A DNA stretch of 64,000 bases from Cohaesibacter intestini (GTDB lineage: Bacteria; Pseudomonadota; Alphaproteobacteria; Rhizobiales; Cohaesibacteraceae). The translations under genes and the position numbers were made by a program. Shown piece after piece: positions 1 through 9,238 of the stretch. Each line of letters opens with the position of its first letter. The stretch's first letter is position 1. The notes under the pieces are model-generated. The model saw nothing but the letters and a program-made list of their open reading frames with translations, was not told where the DNA came from and did not search any database. The stretch covers positions 744,001 to 808,000 of the forward strand of contig NZ_QODK01000003.1 in NCBI RefSeq assembly GCF_003324485.1, in the 5' to 3' direction.

Positions 1-449
1 AAATTTTGCAGGAAGATGCCACCATGCCCGTTGCCGAGATTGGGCGGCGTGTAGGCCTGTCGACGACCCCTTGCTGGCGCCGCATCCAGAAGATGGAGGA
101 AGAGGGGGTTATCACGGGCCGTGTCGTGCTGCTTGACCCCGAAAAAGTCAATGCAAAAGTGACCGCCTTCGTCGCGGTTACCACCAACGAACATTCCGCC
201 GACTGGTTGAAGCGTTTTGCCGATGTCATTCGCGATTTTCCAGAAGTGGTGGAGTTTTACCGCATGGCCGGGCAGGTCGATTATCTGCTTCGCGTGGTGG
301 TGCCTGACATCGATTCCTACGATACCTTCTACAAAAAACTCATCTCACGCATTGAAGTGGGCGATATTTCCACTACATTTGCTATGGAACAGATCAAATA
401 CACCACGGCCTTGCCGCTGAATTATCTGCCGGAAAAAGAGACACGCTGA
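1..449 (+). CDS. Lrp/AsnC family transcriptional regulator (5' end cut off)
   Basis: DNA-binding regulator of the Lrp/AsnC family, normally an oligomer that senses amino acids or related small molecules. The reading frame is open to the window edge and begins in mid-domain (I-L-Q-E-D), so the first dozen or so codons lie outside; the TTG at 6 is not a believable start. A helix-turn-helix follows (PVAEIGRRVGLS, then TPCWRRIQKMEEEGVI), then a C-terminal ligand-binding RAM domain including VEFYRMAGQVDYLLRVV. Stop is TGA at 447-449. The ligand cannot be told from sequence. It converges on the dehydrogenase gene at 554-1426 with one bidirectional terminator between them. Confidence 0.9.
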   Translation, partial: ILQEDATMPVAEIGRRVGLSTTPCWRRIQKMEEEGVITGRVVLLDPEKVNAKVTAFVAVTTNEHSADWLKRFADVIRDFPEVVEFYRMAGQVDYLLRVVVPDIDSYDTFYKKLISRIEVGDISTTFAMEQIKYTTALPLNYLPEKETR

Positions 450-500
450 TCGCATCCTCTGACCTTCTTGCGACACAAGACAGGATCCTCAGCAAAAAGA

Positions 501-534
501 AAAACCCGCGCTATCCGAGCGCGGGTTTTCTTTT
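501..534. terminator. Bidirectional rho-independent terminator
   Basis: GC-rich stem (AACCCGCGCT / AGCGCGGGTT, with a short CCG loop) flanked by A-rich sequence on the left and TTTTCTTTT on the right. It can serve both the Lrp-type gene and the convergent dehydrogenase gene that ends at 554. Confidence 0.85.
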
Positions 535-553
535 GCATAGCCGCCTTCAAACC

Positions 554-1426
554 TTACTTCTTGTCGAGCAGGGTGATCAGCGAGGAGGTATCCCAGCGAT
601 TGCCGCCCTGCGCCTGCACTTGGCTGTAGAATTGATCGACAATCGAGGTAACAGGAAGATGAGCGCCATTGGCGCGCGCTTCATCGAGCACGATGGACAG
701 ATCCTTACGCATCCAGTCGACCGCAAAGCCATAATCAAACTTGCCTGCCGCCATGTTTGAGGCGCGGTTTTCCATCTGCCATGAGCCAGCCGCGCCCTTG
801 GAGATCACATCGACCACAGCGTCGACATCAAGCCCTGCCTGTTTGGCGAAATGTACGCCCTCCGACAGGCCTTGAACCAGACCGGCAATACAGATCTGGT
901 TGACCATCTTCGTCAACTGACCTGCGCCAACCGGCCCCATCAAGCCAACCATCCGGGCATAGCACTCGATCACTGGCTTGGCTTTGGCAAACACCGCCTC
1001 GTCGCCGCCACACATCACGGTGAGGACGCCGTTTTCCGCGCCTGCCTGGCCGCCAGACACCGGGGCATCGATGAAGCCTACCCCTTGGGCATCGGCAACT
1101 TCGAACAATTCGCGGGCCACTTGGGCGCTGGCGGTGGTGTTGTCGATGAAGATCGAGCCTTCTGCCATCGTGGCAAAAGCGCCGTCATCGCCAATGGTCA
1201 CTTCGCGCAAATCATCGTCATTGCCAACGCAGCAAAAGACGAAGTCTGCGCCTTTGGCGGCTTCTGCCGGGGTTGCAGCGAAAGCGCCGCCATGCTCGAC
1301 CACCCATTTTTCCGCCTTGGCGGTGGTGCGGTTGTAAACGGTGACCTCGTGGCCGCCCTTGTTTTTCAAATGCGCCGCCATTGGATAACCCATGACGCCC
1401 AAACCGAGAAACGCAACTTTTGCCAT
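554..1426 (-). CDS. 3-hydroxyisobutyrate dehydrogenase-family NAD(P)-dependent oxidoreductase
   Basis: Beta-hydroxyacid dehydrogenase of 290 residues, the usual family length. The N-terminal Rossmann fold shows GLGVMG (residues 8-13). The substrate-binding segment DAPVSGGQAGAENG lies at about 120-133, and the catalytic lysine is K173 in GAGQLTKMVNQ. Family members reduce or oxidise 3-hydroxyisobutyrate, tartronate semialdehyde, succinic semialdehyde and similar compounds; the substrate here is not decidable. The ATG at 1426 is chosen because a strong GGGGAGAAG site lies just upstream and the protein then starts MAKVAFLGLG. It lies downstream of glyS on the same strand, but a terminator separates them, so it is probably its own unit. 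Confidence 0.9.
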   Translation of the reverse strand: MAKVAFLGLGVMGYPMAAHLKNKGGHEVTVYNRTTAKAEKWVVEHGGAFAATPAEAAKGADFVFCCVGNDDDLREVTIGDDGAFATMAEGSIFIDNTTASAQVARELFEVADAQGVGFIDAPVSGGQAGAENGVLTVMCGGDEAVFAKAKPVIECYARMVGLMGPVGAGQLTKMVNQICIAGLVQGLSEGVHFAKQAGLDVDAVVDVISKGAAGSWQMENRASNMAAGKFDYGFAVDWMRKDLSIVLDEARANGAHLPVTSIVDQFYSQVQAQGGNRWDTSSLITLLDKK

Positions 1427-1480
1427 TTGTCTTCTCCCCTCGTGATTGGCCAATCCCTCGCAGGTCGGGACAAGGAGGCC

Positions 1481-1511
1481 AAAAAAGAAAAGGGTGGCAT
1501 CGGGCCACCCT
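1481..1511 (-). terminator. Terminator after glyS
   Basis: Stem AGGGTGGC / GCCACCCT (1491-1498 and 1504-1511) with a 5-base loop. On the minus strand the stem is followed by a T-rich run (complement of 1481-1490). It sits between the glyS stop and the next minus-strand gene. Confidence 0.8.
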
Positions 1512-1524
1512 CTCAATGTGATTT

Positions 1525-3597
1525 TCAGCCGGCGATTTTCGAGAAATCGGCAACCGTCAGCGTGGTGCTGCGAATATGAGTCAACATCCGCAGGCGATTG
1601 GTCCGCACCTCTTCGCGCTCATCATTCACCAGAACCTTTTCAAAGAAGGCGTCGACTGGCTCGCGCAGGATGGCAAGCGCAGTCATGGCGGCTTCAAAGT
1701 CTTCCGCAGCAACCGCTTCTTGCGCTGCTACGCGGGCCTTTTCAACGGCGCTGGCCAGAGCAATCTCTTCTGCCTCGTGCAAATGCGCCCCTTCGATGGT
1801 GCCATCAAAGCTTTCGCCGGATTTCTTCTCTTCGGCGCGCAGAATGTTGGCCGCGCGGCGATAGCCAGCCAGCAAATTGGCTCCGTCATCACTTGACAGG
1901 AAGGAGCCAAGAGCTTCAACCCGTTTGGCAATCATCAAAATGTCGTCCTGATCCCCAAGGGCAAAGACCGCATCCAGCAGATCGTGTCGTGCGCCTTTGT
2001 CTTTGAGGTGAACGCTGAGGCGATCAGCAAAGAAGGACAGAAGGTCATCGGACTGGGCAAAGCCATCGCGTGCCGTCACAAAGATGTCCTGCAGCGACAG
2101 ACGGATCTGGTTGCTTTCCAGAATGCGGATCACACCAAGAGCAGCACGACGCAGGGCAAACGGATCTTTCGAGCCGGTTGGCTTTTCATCAATCGCCCAG
2201 AAGCCGGTCAACAGATCAAGCTTGTCGGCCAGAGCCACGGCGATGGCGACCGGATTGGTCGGCACGTCATCGGATGGACCCTGCGGCTTGTAATGCAGCT
2301 CGATCGCTTCGGCGACGGATGGATCTTCCTTCTGGGCAATCGCATAGTAGCGGCCCATCAGGCCCTGCAATTCAGGGAATTCAAACACCATGTCGGTGAC
2401 CAGATCGGCCTTGGCCAATTGCGCCGCACGCGCTGCCAACTCAGGATCTGCACCAACCAATGGGGCCAGAGCCTTGGACAGAGCCACAAGACGGGCAACG
2501 CGCTCGCTCTGGGTGCCGAGCTTTTCATGGAAGACCATATTGTCAAGGCGACCAAGGCGGGCCTCAAGACCATTTTTCAGGTCGGTTTCCCAGAAAAACT
2601 TGGCGTCAGACAGACGGGCTCGAACCACTTTCTGGTTACCGGCCACAATCGTGTCGCCACCATCACTTGCGATCAGGTTGGAAACCAGAATGAACTTGTT
2701 CGACAGCTTGCCGGTTTTGGCATCTTTCAGAACGAAACATTTCTGATGCTCGCGGATCGAGGTCTGGATCACCTCGTCCGGCATGTTGAGGAACACTTCA
2801 TCAAAGGCCCCCATCAGAACCGTTGGCCATTCAACCAAACCAGCGACTTCTTCGAGCAGACCCGCATCTTCAACCAACTCCAGCCCTTGCGCAAAGGCGA
2901 GGGTCTTGGCGTCGTTGAAGATGATTTCCTTGCGCTCGTCCAGATCAAGAATAACCTTGCGCTCTTTGAGGCCAGCTTCGTAATCGTCAAAGCGTTTGAC
3001 AGCAAAATCTTCTCGGCCATGGAACCGGTGACCTTGGGTGGTGTTGCTGCTTTCGATGCCCTCAATCGAGAAGTTGATCACCTCGGAGACATCGCCATCC
3101 ACCGACAGGCTGCAAAGGATCGAATGCAGCGGACGCACCCAGCGCAGGGCGCCTTCGCCCGCCTGACCCCATTTCTGGCTCTTTGGCCAAGGGAATTTGC
3201 GCACCACGTCGGGAACCAGATCGGTGATGATGGCCTCGGCCTTGCGGCCCGGCTTGTTGATCACCGCAACATAGAAATCGCCTTTTTTAGGATCGGACTG
3301 GATGGTTGCCTCATCGATGGAAGCAAGCCCAGCGCCGCGCAAAAAGCCTTCGAGTGCTTTTTCCGGTGCGCCGACGCGTGGGCCTTTGCGCTCTTCGGAA
3401 ATGTCAGGGGAAGCGGCGGTCAGGCCAACGATGTTCAACGCCAGACGGCGCGGCGTCGCATAGGCCCGCGCGCCCTCATAAGTCAAACCGGCATCCACCA
3501 GACCCCCGGTGATCAGTTTTTTCAAATCTTCGGCAGCGCGGCGTTGCATCCGGGCCGGGATTTCTTCGGAAAAAAGCTCAAGCAGAAGGTCTGGCAT
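1525..3597 (-). CDS. glyS: Glycyl-tRNA synthetase beta subunit
   Basis: Beta chain of the bacterial alpha2beta2 glycyl-tRNA synthetase, which binds tRNA and completes the enzyme that charges tRNA-Gly. It is 690 residues, the normal size. It begins [17 protein letters not shown], a hallmark of the family, has the HD-like central domain ([14 protein letters not shown]), and ends in a DALR-type anticodon-binding region. The start at 3597 follows the family N terminus; an in-frame ATG further upstream would add 18 residues of no family resemblance. The partner glyQ often sits directly upstream, but here an amino acid ABC transporter operon and its terminator occupy that place, so glyQ must be elsewhere. 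Confidence 0.97.
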   Translation of the reverse strand: MPDLLLELFSEEIPARMQRRAAEDLKKLITGGLVDAGLTYEGARAYATPRRLALNIVGLTAASPDISEERKGPRVGAPEKALEGFLRGAGLASIDEATIQSDPKKGDFYVAVINKPGRKAEAIITDLVPDVVRKFPWPKSQKWGQAGEGALRWVRPLHSILCSLSVDGDVSEVINFSIEGIESSNTTQGHRFHGREDFAVKRFDDYEAGLKERKVILDLDERKEIIFNDAKTLAFAQGLELVEDAGLLEEVAGLVEWPTVLMGAFDEVFLNMPDEVIQTSIREHQKCFVLKDAKTGKLSNKFILVSNLIASDGGDTIVAGNQKVVRARLSDAKFFWETDLKNGLEARLGRLDNMVFHEKLGTQSERVARLVALSKALAPLVGADPELAARAAQLAKADLVTDMVFEFPELQGLMGRYYAIAQKEDPSVAEAIELHYKPQGPSDDVPTNPVAIAVALADKLDLLTGFWAIDEKPTGSKDPFALRRAALGVIRILESNQIRLSLQDIFVTARDGFAQSDDLLSFFADRLSVHLKDKGARHDLLDAVFALGDQDDILMIAKRVEALGSFLSSDDGANLLAGYRRAANILRAEEKKSGESFDGTIEGAHLHEAEEIALASAVEKARVAAQEAVAAEDFEAAMTALAILREPVDAFFEKVLVNDEREEVRTNRLRMLTHIRSTTLTVADFSKIAG

Positions 3598-3690
3598 GGT
3601 CGTCTCGAATTCGATCAGGAATGGAAGTGTTTCAGGTGGTTGCTCTAGCAAGCCACAGGCGAAAAGTCACTGATAAAATGGCATTCTGAC

Positions 3691-3714
3691 AAAAAGAGGG
3701 GGCCTGAAGCCCCC
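3691..3714 (-). terminator. Terminator of the amino acid ABC operon
   Basis: Stem GGGGGC / GCCCCC (3698-3703 and 3709-3714) with a 5-base loop. On the minus strand it is followed by CTCTTTTT. It separates the permease gene from glyS. Confidence 0.75.
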
Positions 3715-3741
3715 AAATTTTGCACCCGCTGTGAACGGAGA

Positions 3742-4596
3742 CTAGCTGCCATCGCGTCGCAGATGACGGGTCAGGCGATGTTCCAGAATGTCCCAAAGCC
3801 GCCGCATGATCTCGACAAACAGCAAATAGAAAATCGCGGCATAAATATAAGCCTGAAAATCATAGGTTTGCGAGAAGGCGCGGCGGGTCTCTCCCATCAG
3901 ATCATAGACCGAAATGATCGACACCACGGCCGAGCCTTTGACCATCAGAATGATCTCGTTGCCATAGGGGCGCAACGCGACGATCAGGGCCTGTGGCAGG
4001 GTGATCTTGAAGAAAGTGACGAGCCTTGGCAGACCAAGGCTCATGGCACCTTCGATCTGGCCACGCGGCACATTCATCACCGCACCGCGCAAAATCTCGG
4101 CCTGATAGGCAGCGGTGTTGAGCGTGAAGGACAGAAGCGCAATTGACCAGCTGTCGCGGAACAGCCACCACATATTGATATCCTGCCAAAAATGACGGAA
4201 CTGGCCAAAGCCGTAATAGAGCAGGAACAACTGCGCCAGCAAGGGCGTGCCACGGAAGAAATAGATATAGCCGAACGAGATCTTGTTGAGCAGCTTGTTC
4301 TTGGCCATTCGGCCATAAGCCAACGGCAGCGACAGGATGCCTCCGAGCAGAAGGGAGGAAATCACCAGTTCCAAGGTCGTCCAGAAACCCTTGATATATT
4401 TCGGCGCATAGCGCGAAACATAATCTGCATCGTAGGAAGTGTAGAGGAACCAGACTATGCCAACGAAAAACAAAATCCATGAAATCAGGAAGACGAGTCC
4501 AATGGCGCGCGACAAGGTGATCAAATCACCGCGCGCATCCGCCGGACGGGGGCGGGCTTCGAGCATCGTCTGGGCGATATAGGCTTGGCTCTTCAT
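3742..4596 (-). CDS. Polar amino acid ABC transporter permease (HisM/ArtM type)
   Basis: Inner-membrane permease of a polar amino acid importer, 284 residues. A long N-terminal cytoplasmic segment (about 30 residues) precedes the first membrane helix, and several more follow. The binding-protein-dependent transport motif (EAA loop) is visible as EILRGAVMNVPRGQIEGA and the following GLPRLVTFFKITLPQAL. It overlaps the preceding permease gene by four bases (ATGA), so the two are translationally coupled and form a heterodimer. Substrate is most likely a basic or other polar amino acid, judged from the binding proteins upstream. No ATPase gene lies in this operon. Confidence 0.92.
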   Translation of the reverse strand: MKSQAYIAQTMLEARPRPADARGDLITLSRAIGLVFLISWILFFVGIVWFLYTSYDADYVSRYAPKYIKGFWTTLELVISSLLLGGILSLPLAYGRMAKNKLLNKISFGYIYFFRGTPLLAQLFLLYYGFGQFRHFWQDINMWWLFRDSWSIALLSFTLNTAAYQAEILRGAVMNVPRGQIEGAMSLGLPRLVTFFKITLPQALIVALRPYGNEIILMVKGSAVVSIISVYDLMGETRRAFSQTYDFQAYIYAAIFYLLFVEIMRRLWDILEHRLTRHLRRDGS

Positions 4597-5303
4597 GTCC
4601 GAACCTCCCCGCGACGCACGCGCTTCTCAATTTTCTCCAGCCCAATCGAGGATACGAAGGTCAGCACAAGATAGATGACGCAGGCCAGTGAGAAGAACAG
4701 GAAGGCTTCCTTGGTGTTGCGCGCGGCAAGTCCGGTCTGGCGCATTGTGTCGGCAAGGCCGATGACCGAGACGAGCGAGGTTTCCTTAAGCAGGATCAGC
4801 CACAGATTGGACAGGCCGGGCAGGGCAAGCTTGATCAGTTGCGGCAGGATGACCAGACGCATGGTTTTGTACCATGACAAGCCCAGCGCATTGGCCCCTT
4901 CATACTGGCCCTGATTGATACCCTTGAAGGCGGAGAGAAAAACCTCGCTTGAATAGGATGCAAAGACGAAGGACAGGGCGATCATGCCGGCAACGAAGCT
5001 ATTCACTTCCACCTGAATGCCGAAAACCTTCTGGAACAGCAGATTGATGAGAATTTGACCGCCATAATAGACGATGAACAGCGTCAGAAGTTCTGGCAGA
5101 CCGCGAAAAATCGTGGTGAAAATCTTGGCTGAGTTTCTAACCGTCGGTTCCTTGGCATTTATGCCCATGGCCAGAAGAAAGCCAAATGCCAGTCCAAATG
5201 GCAGGGTTGCCAAACCCAGAGAAACCGTAATCCAGATCCCCGATGCAATCTCGTCTCCCCAGCCATTCGGGCCGAAGGACAAAAGCGCAAGATAGTCCGT
5301 CAT
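4593..5303 (-). CDS. Polar amino acid ABC transporter permease (HisQ/ArtQ type)
   Basis: First permease of the importer, 236 residues with about five membrane helices. The motif regions LPFGLAFGFLLAMG and IFRGLPELLTLFIVYYG are typical of the family, and the EAA loop reads EVFLSAFKGINQGQYEGANA. The gene begins 67 bases after the stop of the binding protein gene, past a strong stem-loop, and its TGA overlaps the ATG of the next permease gene. Confidence 0.92.
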   Translation of the reverse strand: MTDYLALLSFGPNGWGDEIASGIWITVSLGLATLPFGLAFGFLLAMGINAKEPTVRNSAKIFTTIFRGLPELLTLFIVYYGGQILINLLFQKVFGIQVEVNSFVAGMIALSFVFASYSSEVFLSAFKGINQGQYEGANALGLSWYKTMRLVILPQLIKLALPGLSNLWLILLKETSLVSVIGLADTMRQTGLAARNTKEAFLFFSLACVIYLVLTFVSSIGLEKIEKRVRRGEVRT

Positions 5304-5325
5304 CTACTGCTTACCTACATTAAAA

Positions 5326-5347
5326 GCCCGGCGGAAAGCCGCCGGGC
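5326..5347 (-). promoter_or_regulatory. Intercistronic stem-loop between binding protein and permease genes
   Basis: Near-perfect hairpin GCCCGGCGG / CCGCCGGGC around AAAG. On the minus strand it is followed by TTTTA. It can act as a partial terminator or an RNA-stabilising 3' end, giving more binding protein than permease, as is common in ABC importer operons. The role is inferred from position. Confidence 0.6.
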
Positions 5348-5370
5348 AAAAAGATCGAAAATGGCTTCAA

Positions 5371-6144
5371 TCAATCGCCATAAACGTCAAATGGGAAATA
5401 TTTGTCGTTGATTTCTTTGTATTTGCCATTTGCGCGGATTGCTGCGATCGCTGCGGTGAACTTGTCCGCCAGCTCGGTTTCGCCTTTGCGAACCGCGATG
5501 CCTGCACCAGCACCGTGGATTTCTGGTACAGATTTCAGCGGGCTCAGGATTTTGCAGCATGCGCCATCATCAGTCTTCAGCCAGTCAGACAGCACGATGA
5601 TGTCATCGACAACACCATCAAGACGGCCAGCCTGCAGGTCGAGCTTATATTCGTCCGCGGTCGGATACAGCTTCAGCTCGATGCCTTCCATTTTCTTCTC
5701 GGCAAATTCCGAGTGCGTGGTGGACGACTGGGCACCAATCAGCGCGCCTTTAAGGGATTCGGCGGAAGCGTCTTTCAGCTTGGAATCCTTAGGCACAGCC
5801 AAGGCTGGTGGGGTGTTGTAATATTTCTTGGAGAAGTCGACTTTCTTCAGACGATCCGGCGTGATCGACATGGAAGCGATAATAGCGTCGAATTTGTTGG
5901 CGATCAGGGCTGGGATCATACCGTCCCAATCCTGTACAACGAATTCGCACTCGACTTTCATTTCCTCACACAGGGCATCAGCCATGTCGATGTCGAAACC
6001 GACCAGCTTGCCATCAGCGGTGAGGCTGTTGAATGGAGGATAAGCACCCTCGGTGCCGATACGGACTTTGTCTGCAGCCTGTGCGCCACCAGCAGCCATC
6101 ATGACAGCCGCTGCGGTGATTGCGATTTTCTTCAAGAGACGCAT
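5371..6144 (-). CDS. Amino acid ABC transporter periplasmic binding protein (copy 1)
   Basis: Periplasmic receptor of 257 residues in the lysine/arginine/ornithine/histidine-binding class (SBP family 3). The signal peptide ends near ...GGAQAA at residue 23, and the mature protein starts KVRIGTEGAYPPFNS. The family motif GFDIDMADALCEEMKVECEF follows. Two cysteines in GACCKIL probably form a disulphide with or near each other. The start at 6144 has an AGGGAGAAACC site. It is closely related along its whole length to the protein at 6606-7382, so the pair comes from a duplication. It delivers its ligand to the permeases encoded downstream. Confidence 0.95.
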   Translation of the reverse strand: MRLLKKIAITAAAVMMAAGGAQAADKVRIGTEGAYPPFNSLTADGKLVGFDIDMADALCEEMKVECEFVVQDWDGMIPALIANKFDAIIASMSITPDRLKKVDFSKKYYNTPPALAVPKDSKLKDASAESLKGALIGAQSSTTHSEFAEKKMEGIELKLYPTADEYKLDLQAGRLDGVVDDIIVLSDWLKTDDGACCKILSPLKSVPEIHGAGAGIAVRKGETELADKFTAAIAAIRANGKYKEINDKYFPFDVYGD

Positions 6145-6560
6145 TGGTTTCTCCCTCTTGCCTCATGCATCGTGCGACAACATCCGAACAAATTTGTCGT
6201 AATGGTCGGCACGTTCTGGACCTGTTGCAGGTTCCTATCATTGCGCGGGTTGCCCGCGTGGGCAGCATATTCCCACTATTTTCGGCAAGTTGACAACAGG
6301 CAATGCGCCAAAATTCGCTTCACAGCCAAAAACCATCCATTTTCCCCAAAAATTCGGAAGAAAAATGCGCATGGTTCTGGCGTTTCAGAATGATGTGCGG
6401 AATCGAGGCTGAACTGGTGAAAGAGGGGATCCGTTATTTTGCCGGACCTGATCAAAAAGGCGTCAGATTGCCCATTCCTTAAGCAGAATGATGTGCTCTT
6501 TTGTCTCAGGCTTTGTACGGTTTCTCGGCCTTTCCGAGGAGAGATTCTATCTTGGGACAC
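6145..6560. other. Intergenic region upstream of binding protein copy 1
   Basis: About 415 bases without a convincing gene. It must hold the promoter of the transporter operon, since a terminator (6561-6590) ends the upstream transcript. The short open frames here lack family resemblance and good start sites. No repeat stands out. Confidence 0.5.
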
Positions 6561-6590
6561 AAAAAAGCCGGGCATCCTGAGACACCCGGC
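6561..6590 (-). terminator. Terminator after binding protein copy 2
   Basis: Stem GCCGGG / CCCGGC (6567-6572 and 6585-6590), followed on the minus strand by a run of six T. It lies just past the stop of the second binding protein gene at 6606. Confidence 0.85.
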
Positions 6591-6605
6591 TTTGATGGAT
6601 TTCAA

Positions 6606-7382
6606 TCATTCACCGCCATAGACGTCAAAGTCGAAATATTTGGCGTTGATTTCCTGATATTTGCCATTGGCCCGCAGGGCTGCAATGGCGGCGCTGAACT
6701 TGTCGGCCAGCTCTTTGTTGCCTTTCTTGACCGCGATACCAGCACCATTGCCATGAATTTCCGGCACTGGCTTGATCGGCATCAGGATCTTGCAGCAAGC
6801 GCCTTCCTCGGATTTCACCCACTCGGACAGGACCACGATGTCATCGACGACACCATCGAGGCGGCCGGATTCAAGATCGAGTTTATACTCGTCCGGGGTT
6901 GGATAGAGGTGCAGGTCGATATCTGCGATTTTCTTCTCGGCAAAGTCTGCATGGGTCGTGGAAACCTGTGCGCCGATGGACAAACCTTTCAGCTCATCAA
7001 GGCTTTCGCCCTTCAACTCGCTATCTTTCATCACAGCGATGGCGGATGGGGTATTATAGTATTTCTTGGAGAAGTCGACTTTTTTCAGGCGATCCTCGGT
7101 GATCGACATGGACGCGACAATGGCGTCGATCTTGCCGGCCATGACAGCCGGGATCATGCCGTCCCAATCCTGCATGACGAATTTGCACTCGACCTTCATC
7201 TCAGCACAAAGCGCGTTGGTGATGTCAACGTCAAAGCCGATCAGTTTACCGTCAGAGGTCAGCTGGTTGAAGGGAGGGTAGGCGCCGTCGATACCGATAC
7301 GGACCGGATCACCCGCCTGTGCGGACAGGCTGGCAGCGGCGAGAAGGGAAGCAGCAGCAAGGATGGTTTTTGTGAATTTCAT
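6606..7382 (-). CDS. Amino acid ABC transporter periplasmic binding protein (copy 2)
   Basis: Second family 3 periplasmic receptor, 258 residues, with a signal peptide (MKFTKTILAAASLLAAASLS, cleavage near AQA-GD). The mature sequence runs parallel to copy 1 throughout: DGAYPPFN, GFDVDITNALCAEMKVEC, DWDGMIPA, the GACCKIL cysteine pair and a C-terminal YFDFDVYGGE. Differences lie mostly in charged surface positions. The ATG at 7382 is preferred over a TTG ten codons upstream because it gives a clean signal peptide, though the ribosome site is weak. It has its own terminator, so it is probably transcribed apart from the permeases and widens the ligand range of one transporter. Confidence 0.94.
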   Translation of the reverse strand: MKFTKTILAAASLLAAASLSAQAGDPVRIGIDGAYPPFNQLTSDGKLIGFDVDITNALCAEMKVECKFVMQDWDGMIPAVMAGKIDAIVASMSITEDRLKKVDFSKKYYNTPSAIAVMKDSELKGESLDELKGLSIGAQVSTTHADFAEKKIADIDLHLYPTPDEYKLDLESGRLDGVVDDIVVLSEWVKSEEGACCKILMPIKPVPEIHGNGAGIAVKKGNKELADKFSAAIAALRANGKYQEINAKYFDFDVYGGE

Positions 7383-7625
7383 TGTAAGAGTCCCGATTTT
7401 GGGTTCGGCCAATCAGGCCAAGCAGATTGCGAAAGCGTGGACGGGCGAAAAGCGGTCTAAGACGCTCCTACCAAGCTGGTGACGCACGGTCTCGCGCTGC
7501 TCTCTCATCGACCAAAATTGCCTATTTGACAAGCAAACTGGCGATTTGCAGGGCATCCATTCGGGTAAATTTGACAAATTACAGGCCGATCTTGGCAATT
7601 TGCTCAATTTGACGGTCAGAACCGT

Positions 7626-8222
7626 CTATTTGCCAATCGGCGGCAGCTGCATTCTGTTGATAATGAAATCCGCAATTTTACGCACCTGATCGAGTTGAAA
7701 CTCTGGCAAATTGTGTGGGTTGGCCATTGCACCTATGGTCTCGCTGGCAATCGCCACGATATTATTGTCGTCCGGCGAGAGGGGCGTCTGATCCTTGGCG
7801 TCAGCCCTGCGCACTTCGAGCTTGGGGAAGGCTTCATTCTTATAGCCCTCCACCACCACCAGATCGCAGGGCGAGAAACGCGGCAGGATGTCGCCAAGGA
7901 ACGGTTCCTCATCCCAGGCATCCCGGCATTCGTGCATCAAAGCCCAGCGCGTTCCTGCTGCGACGAGGGCCACCTCGCGCGATCCGGCCTCCCGGTGACG
8001 AAAGCTGTCAGTGCCGGGCTTGTCGATGTCGCAGGCATGATGGGCATGCTTGACCGATGAAATCCGGTAACCGCGCCCACTCAATTCGGCAATCAGTCGG
8101 GTGACGAGGGTGGTCTTGCCCGAATTCTTCCAACCGGTCACCCCGAACACTTTGTGGCCGTGCCAGATGAAGGGCGTGTCACGGGGGGCGCTTTCCTTCC
8201 CTTTGATTGTCATCGCGCTCAT
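7626..8222 (-). CDS. mobB: Molybdopterin-guanine dinucleotide biosynthesis adaptor MobB
   Basis: GTP-binding partner of MobA, 198 residues. The P-loop GVTGWKNSGKTT is at residues 27-38, and HAHHACDIDKPGTDS and VEGYKNEAFPKLEV are typical of MobB. It is not strictly required for cofactor synthesis in E. coli but binds MobA and nucleotides. The first ATG (8222) overlaps the mobA stop as ATGA, so the two are coupled; an internal ATG three codons later is the other possible start. No clear terminator follows in the 240 bases before the next gene. Confidence 0.93.
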   Translation of the reverse strand: MSAMTIKGKESAPRDTPFIWHGHKVFGVTGWKNSGKTTLVTRLIAELSGRGYRISSVKHAHHACDIDKPGTDSFRHREAGSREVALVAAGTRWALMHECRDAWDEEPFLGDILPRFSPCDLVVVEGYKNEAFPKLEVRRADAKDQTPLSPDDNNIVAIASETIGAMANPHNLPEFQLDQVRKIADFIINRMQLPPIGK

Positions 8223-8965
8223 CCTTCCGCCTGTTCCTTGAGGCCGGATGCAATGGCCTCGGCCACCGGGACATCATCCGGTTCATTGACGTTGAAGAAA
8301 GGGTCGATTTCGATATCGTCGATCATCTGACCGGAAAAATGGGCGTGGCTACAGGTCTGGCTCTCAGCCCAGAGGCGGGTCTTGCGTTCGCCAGAAGCGA
8401 GAAACGCTTCCAGACTGTCTGCTAGGGCAATCGGCCAGAGGCCAAAGGTCGGATGCACTCGATCGCCAGACTGCGCCAGCACGATTGCGGGCTCCGGCCC
8501 ACCCATCGCCATGATGAACCGGTCCACAAGCGTGTCGGGAAAGAAGGGTGTGTCCACTGCGACCGTGGCGATCCAGAAGACCTCCGGGGCGTTTGCCTCT
8601 GCCCACCGCATCGCAGACAGAATACCGGAGAGGGGACCTGCATGGTCAGGCAAAAGGTCCCCGACCACATCCCAGTTCGCCCCGAAGCGCTCGTCACCAT
8701 CATGACCGCTGACCACGATCTTGCCCACCTGTGGCTGAAGGCGCGTGGCACAGTGAGAGAGCATGGTCTCGCCGTCTATCTCGATCAATGCCTTGTCCTG
8801 CCCCCCCATGCGCGAAGATTGCCCCCCTGCGAGCACGACCCCAAGGGTCCTGTGGGCCCAGCGATTGCGGGCCAGAGCGGGATCGCCATCAAAGGCAGCC
8901 AGTTGGCCTGCCAGATCCATCGCTTTGAGATCAAGGGCTTCGAGCCGTTCTTTTTCGCCTGTCAT
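8219..8965 (-). CDS. mobA: Molybdenum cofactor guanylyltransferase MobA
   Basis: Transfers GMP from GTP to Mo-molybdopterin, giving the bis-MGD cofactor of DMSO-reductase-family enzymes. The nucleotidyltransferase signature LAGGQSSRMGGQDKA spans residues 45-59. DTPFFPDTLVDRF and the C-terminal IDPFFNVNEPDD also fit. The start at 8965 has a GGAAGGATACC site and gives 248 residues, with about 38 residues ahead of the core; a start inside this extension cannot be excluded. The gene is first in a two-gene unit with mobB, divergent from the Mrp/ApbC gene. Confidence 0.95.
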   Translation of the reverse strand: MTGEKERLEALDLKAMDLAGQLAAFDGDPALARNRWAHRTLGVVLAGGQSSRMGGQDKALIEIDGETMLSHCATRLQPQVGKIVVSGHDGDERFGANWDVVGDLLPDHAGPLSGILSAMRWAEANAPEVFWIATVAVDTPFFPDTLVDRFIMAMGGPEPAIVLAQSGDRVHPTFGLWPIALADSLEAFLASGERKTRLWAESQTCSHAHFSGQMIDDIEIDPFFNVNEPDDVPVAEAIASGLKEQAEG

Positions 8966-9238
8966 GTTGGTATCCTTCCACCGGGCATTTGGCCTTCTAG
9001 TCTGACTGTTTGTCTTTGCAAACCACGTGACTATAATCAAGCCTTGTCTTGAGGCCCAGCTTGTCGCCGGTTTGAGCACTGCGCATGTGACCCGTACCTT
9101 TGACAGGCAGCGACAAAACGCCCGTTTGGCCTTGACCTTCGGCAAGCAAATGGCCAGCTATGGGCGATAGGGTCGAAGAATCCATGATCGGGCTTCATGG
9201 TTTGCTGCCCCATTCACTGAACAAAAAGGCCGCCACAC

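Noticed and set aside
1984-3648. 554-codon open frame on the plus strand
   Set aside because: It lies antisense to glyS, which has full family motifs; long antisense frames are expected from the codon bias here.
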